From Methanosarcinales archaeon (GTDB taxonomy: Archaea; Halobacteriota; Syntropharchaeia; Alkanophagales; Methanospirareceae), in the NCBI GenBank assembly GCA_016649585.1, contig JAENXH010000106.1, forward strand, positions 1 through 5,269: a DNA stretch of 5,269 bases. Direction: 5' to 3'. The notes under the pieces were generated by a model, which worked only from the letters and a program-made list of their open reading frames with translations, was not told where the DNA came from and searched no databases. The position numbers and the translations under genes are program-made. Shown here in pieces: positions 4,687-5,269 of this stretch (position 1 is its first letter; each line of letters opens with the position of its first letter).

Positions 4687-5269
4687 TCACATTACCTTCT
4701 CCAAACTCATATCAAACATCTTCTTGGTCTCTTTTGCAAGCGCATCTGGAAGTCCCGTGATGTCCACATTCAAAAACCCACGAATGATAACAGAAGTAGC
4801 CTCGTCCTCGCTCAGACCCCGTGCCATCAGGTACTGGATCTCCTCTTCTGCTATCTTACCAACCGCAGCTTCATGCGAAAGCTCAAGGTCTCTACGTGTC
4901 GCTTTGAGCTCTGGAATCGAATCTATCGTTGCAGTATCAGAAAGCATTAATCCCCTGCATTCAATATGCCCCTTTGCATTTGCCGCTTCTCCAAAAACAT
5001 CACCACGTGCGATTACTTTTGCATTATCCGTAGCAATTACCCTTGATATTATCTCCGCCCTGCTTCCTTCGCCCTGAAGCACCGCTCTCGAACCTATATC
5101 AATCTTCGCATCATTCGTAGCATAGACGATTGACTGAGAGGTTGCCCTCGCATTTCTTCCCATGCAATAAGTAGTAGGGAACATCTGAAGCGATTTTACT
5201 GGCGTCACTAAGATGTAGTTGCTGATATAGACGCCATCGTCCTCGATCACCACTGCACTTCTCGGTCTG
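4687..5269 (-). CDS. sufB: SufB-family Fe-S cluster scaffold protein, C-terminal part (5' end outside the window)
   Basis: The frame is open to the right edge and shows the last 193 residues of a SufB/SufD-family protein, the scaffold that works with the SufC ATPase to build Fe-S clusters in the cytoplasm. Conserved segments include PTTYCMG (31-37), EIISRVIA (72-79), AKGHIECRGLMLSD (98-111), SIPELKA (117-123), SHEAAVGKIAEEEI (131-144) and YLMARGLSEDEATS (146-159). Cys104 and Glu133 are 29 residues apart, as are the two residues reported essential in E. coli SufB (Cys405 and Glu434). That supports SufB rather than SufD. A GTG at 5251-5253 is an internal valine, not a start, because the conserved domain continues upstream to the edge (RPRSAVV). 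A sufC gene is likely just outside the window. It heads the visible operon; its promoter is not in view. Confidence 0.92.
   Translation of the reverse strand, partial: RPRSAVVIEDDGVYISNYILVTPVKSLQMFPTTYCMGRNARATSQSIVYATNDAKIDIGSRAVLQGEGSRAEIISRVIATDNAKVIARGDVFGEAANAKGHIECRGLMLSDTATIDSIPELKATRRDLELSHEAAVGKIAEEEIQYLMARGLSEDEATSVIIRGFLNVDITGLPDALAKETKKMFDMSLEKVM

Noticed and set aside
4002..5077. Several long plus-strand frames (4002-4493, 4612-4950, 4667-5077)
   Set aside because: All are antisense to isf, rubrerythrin or sufB, whose conserved motifs fix the coding strand; the frames overlap one another and show no domains.
1..5269. CRISPR arrays, tRNA genes, insertion sequences
   Set aside because: No regularly spaced repeats, no tRNA T-loop pattern and no transposase or terminal repeats were seen on either strand.

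Overview
The window looks like a chromosomal segment from an anaerobic archaeon, probably a euryarchaeal lineage related to methanogens, ANME-type archaea or Archaeoglobi. The evidence is an AfpA-type archaeal flavoprotein, an Isf-type iron-sulfur flavoprotein with a compact cysteine motif, a SufB close in sequence to archaeal SufBs, a rubredoxin-less rubrerythrin, archaeal TATA-box signals upstream of genes, and purine-rich Shine-Dalgarno sites. The exact taxon is an inference and cannot be fixed from this sequence.

All recognised protein genes lie on the minus strand, so they are transcribed from right to left. At the right edge (4149-5269, continuing through 3524 to 2976) is a tight operon: sufB (5' end outside the window), a ferritin-like rubrerythrin, isf and afpA. 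Gaps and overlaps are 19 bp, an 11-bp overlap and a 4-bp ATGA overlap. It couples Fe-S cluster assembly with a diiron peroxidase-like protein and two flavoproteins. These could pass electrons from ferredoxin to peroxide or oxygen, a plausible oxidative-stress module for a strict anaerobe.

Region 2523-2975 has no long gene but is full of signals. It holds a 41-codon ORF joined to acs by an ATGA overlap, two TATA-like boxes, a small palindrome, and a plus-strand unit at about 2745-2902. That unit contains three perfect stems of 8, 8 and 9 bp and ends in a strong hairpin plus T-run terminator. It is either an undescribed structured small RNA or a 38-codon gene, and it is the most interesting item here.

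The left half holds a complete AMP-forming acetyl-CoA synthetase (acs, 567-2522), whose stop codon lies inside its own terminator hairpin. Next come a 241-bp spacer with a doubtful 55-codon ORF, and the first 108 codons of an acetyl-CoA hydrolase/CoA-transferase family gene that runs off the left edge. Both enzymes interconvert carboxylic acids and acyl-CoAs, so this side is an acetate/acyl-CoA activation region.
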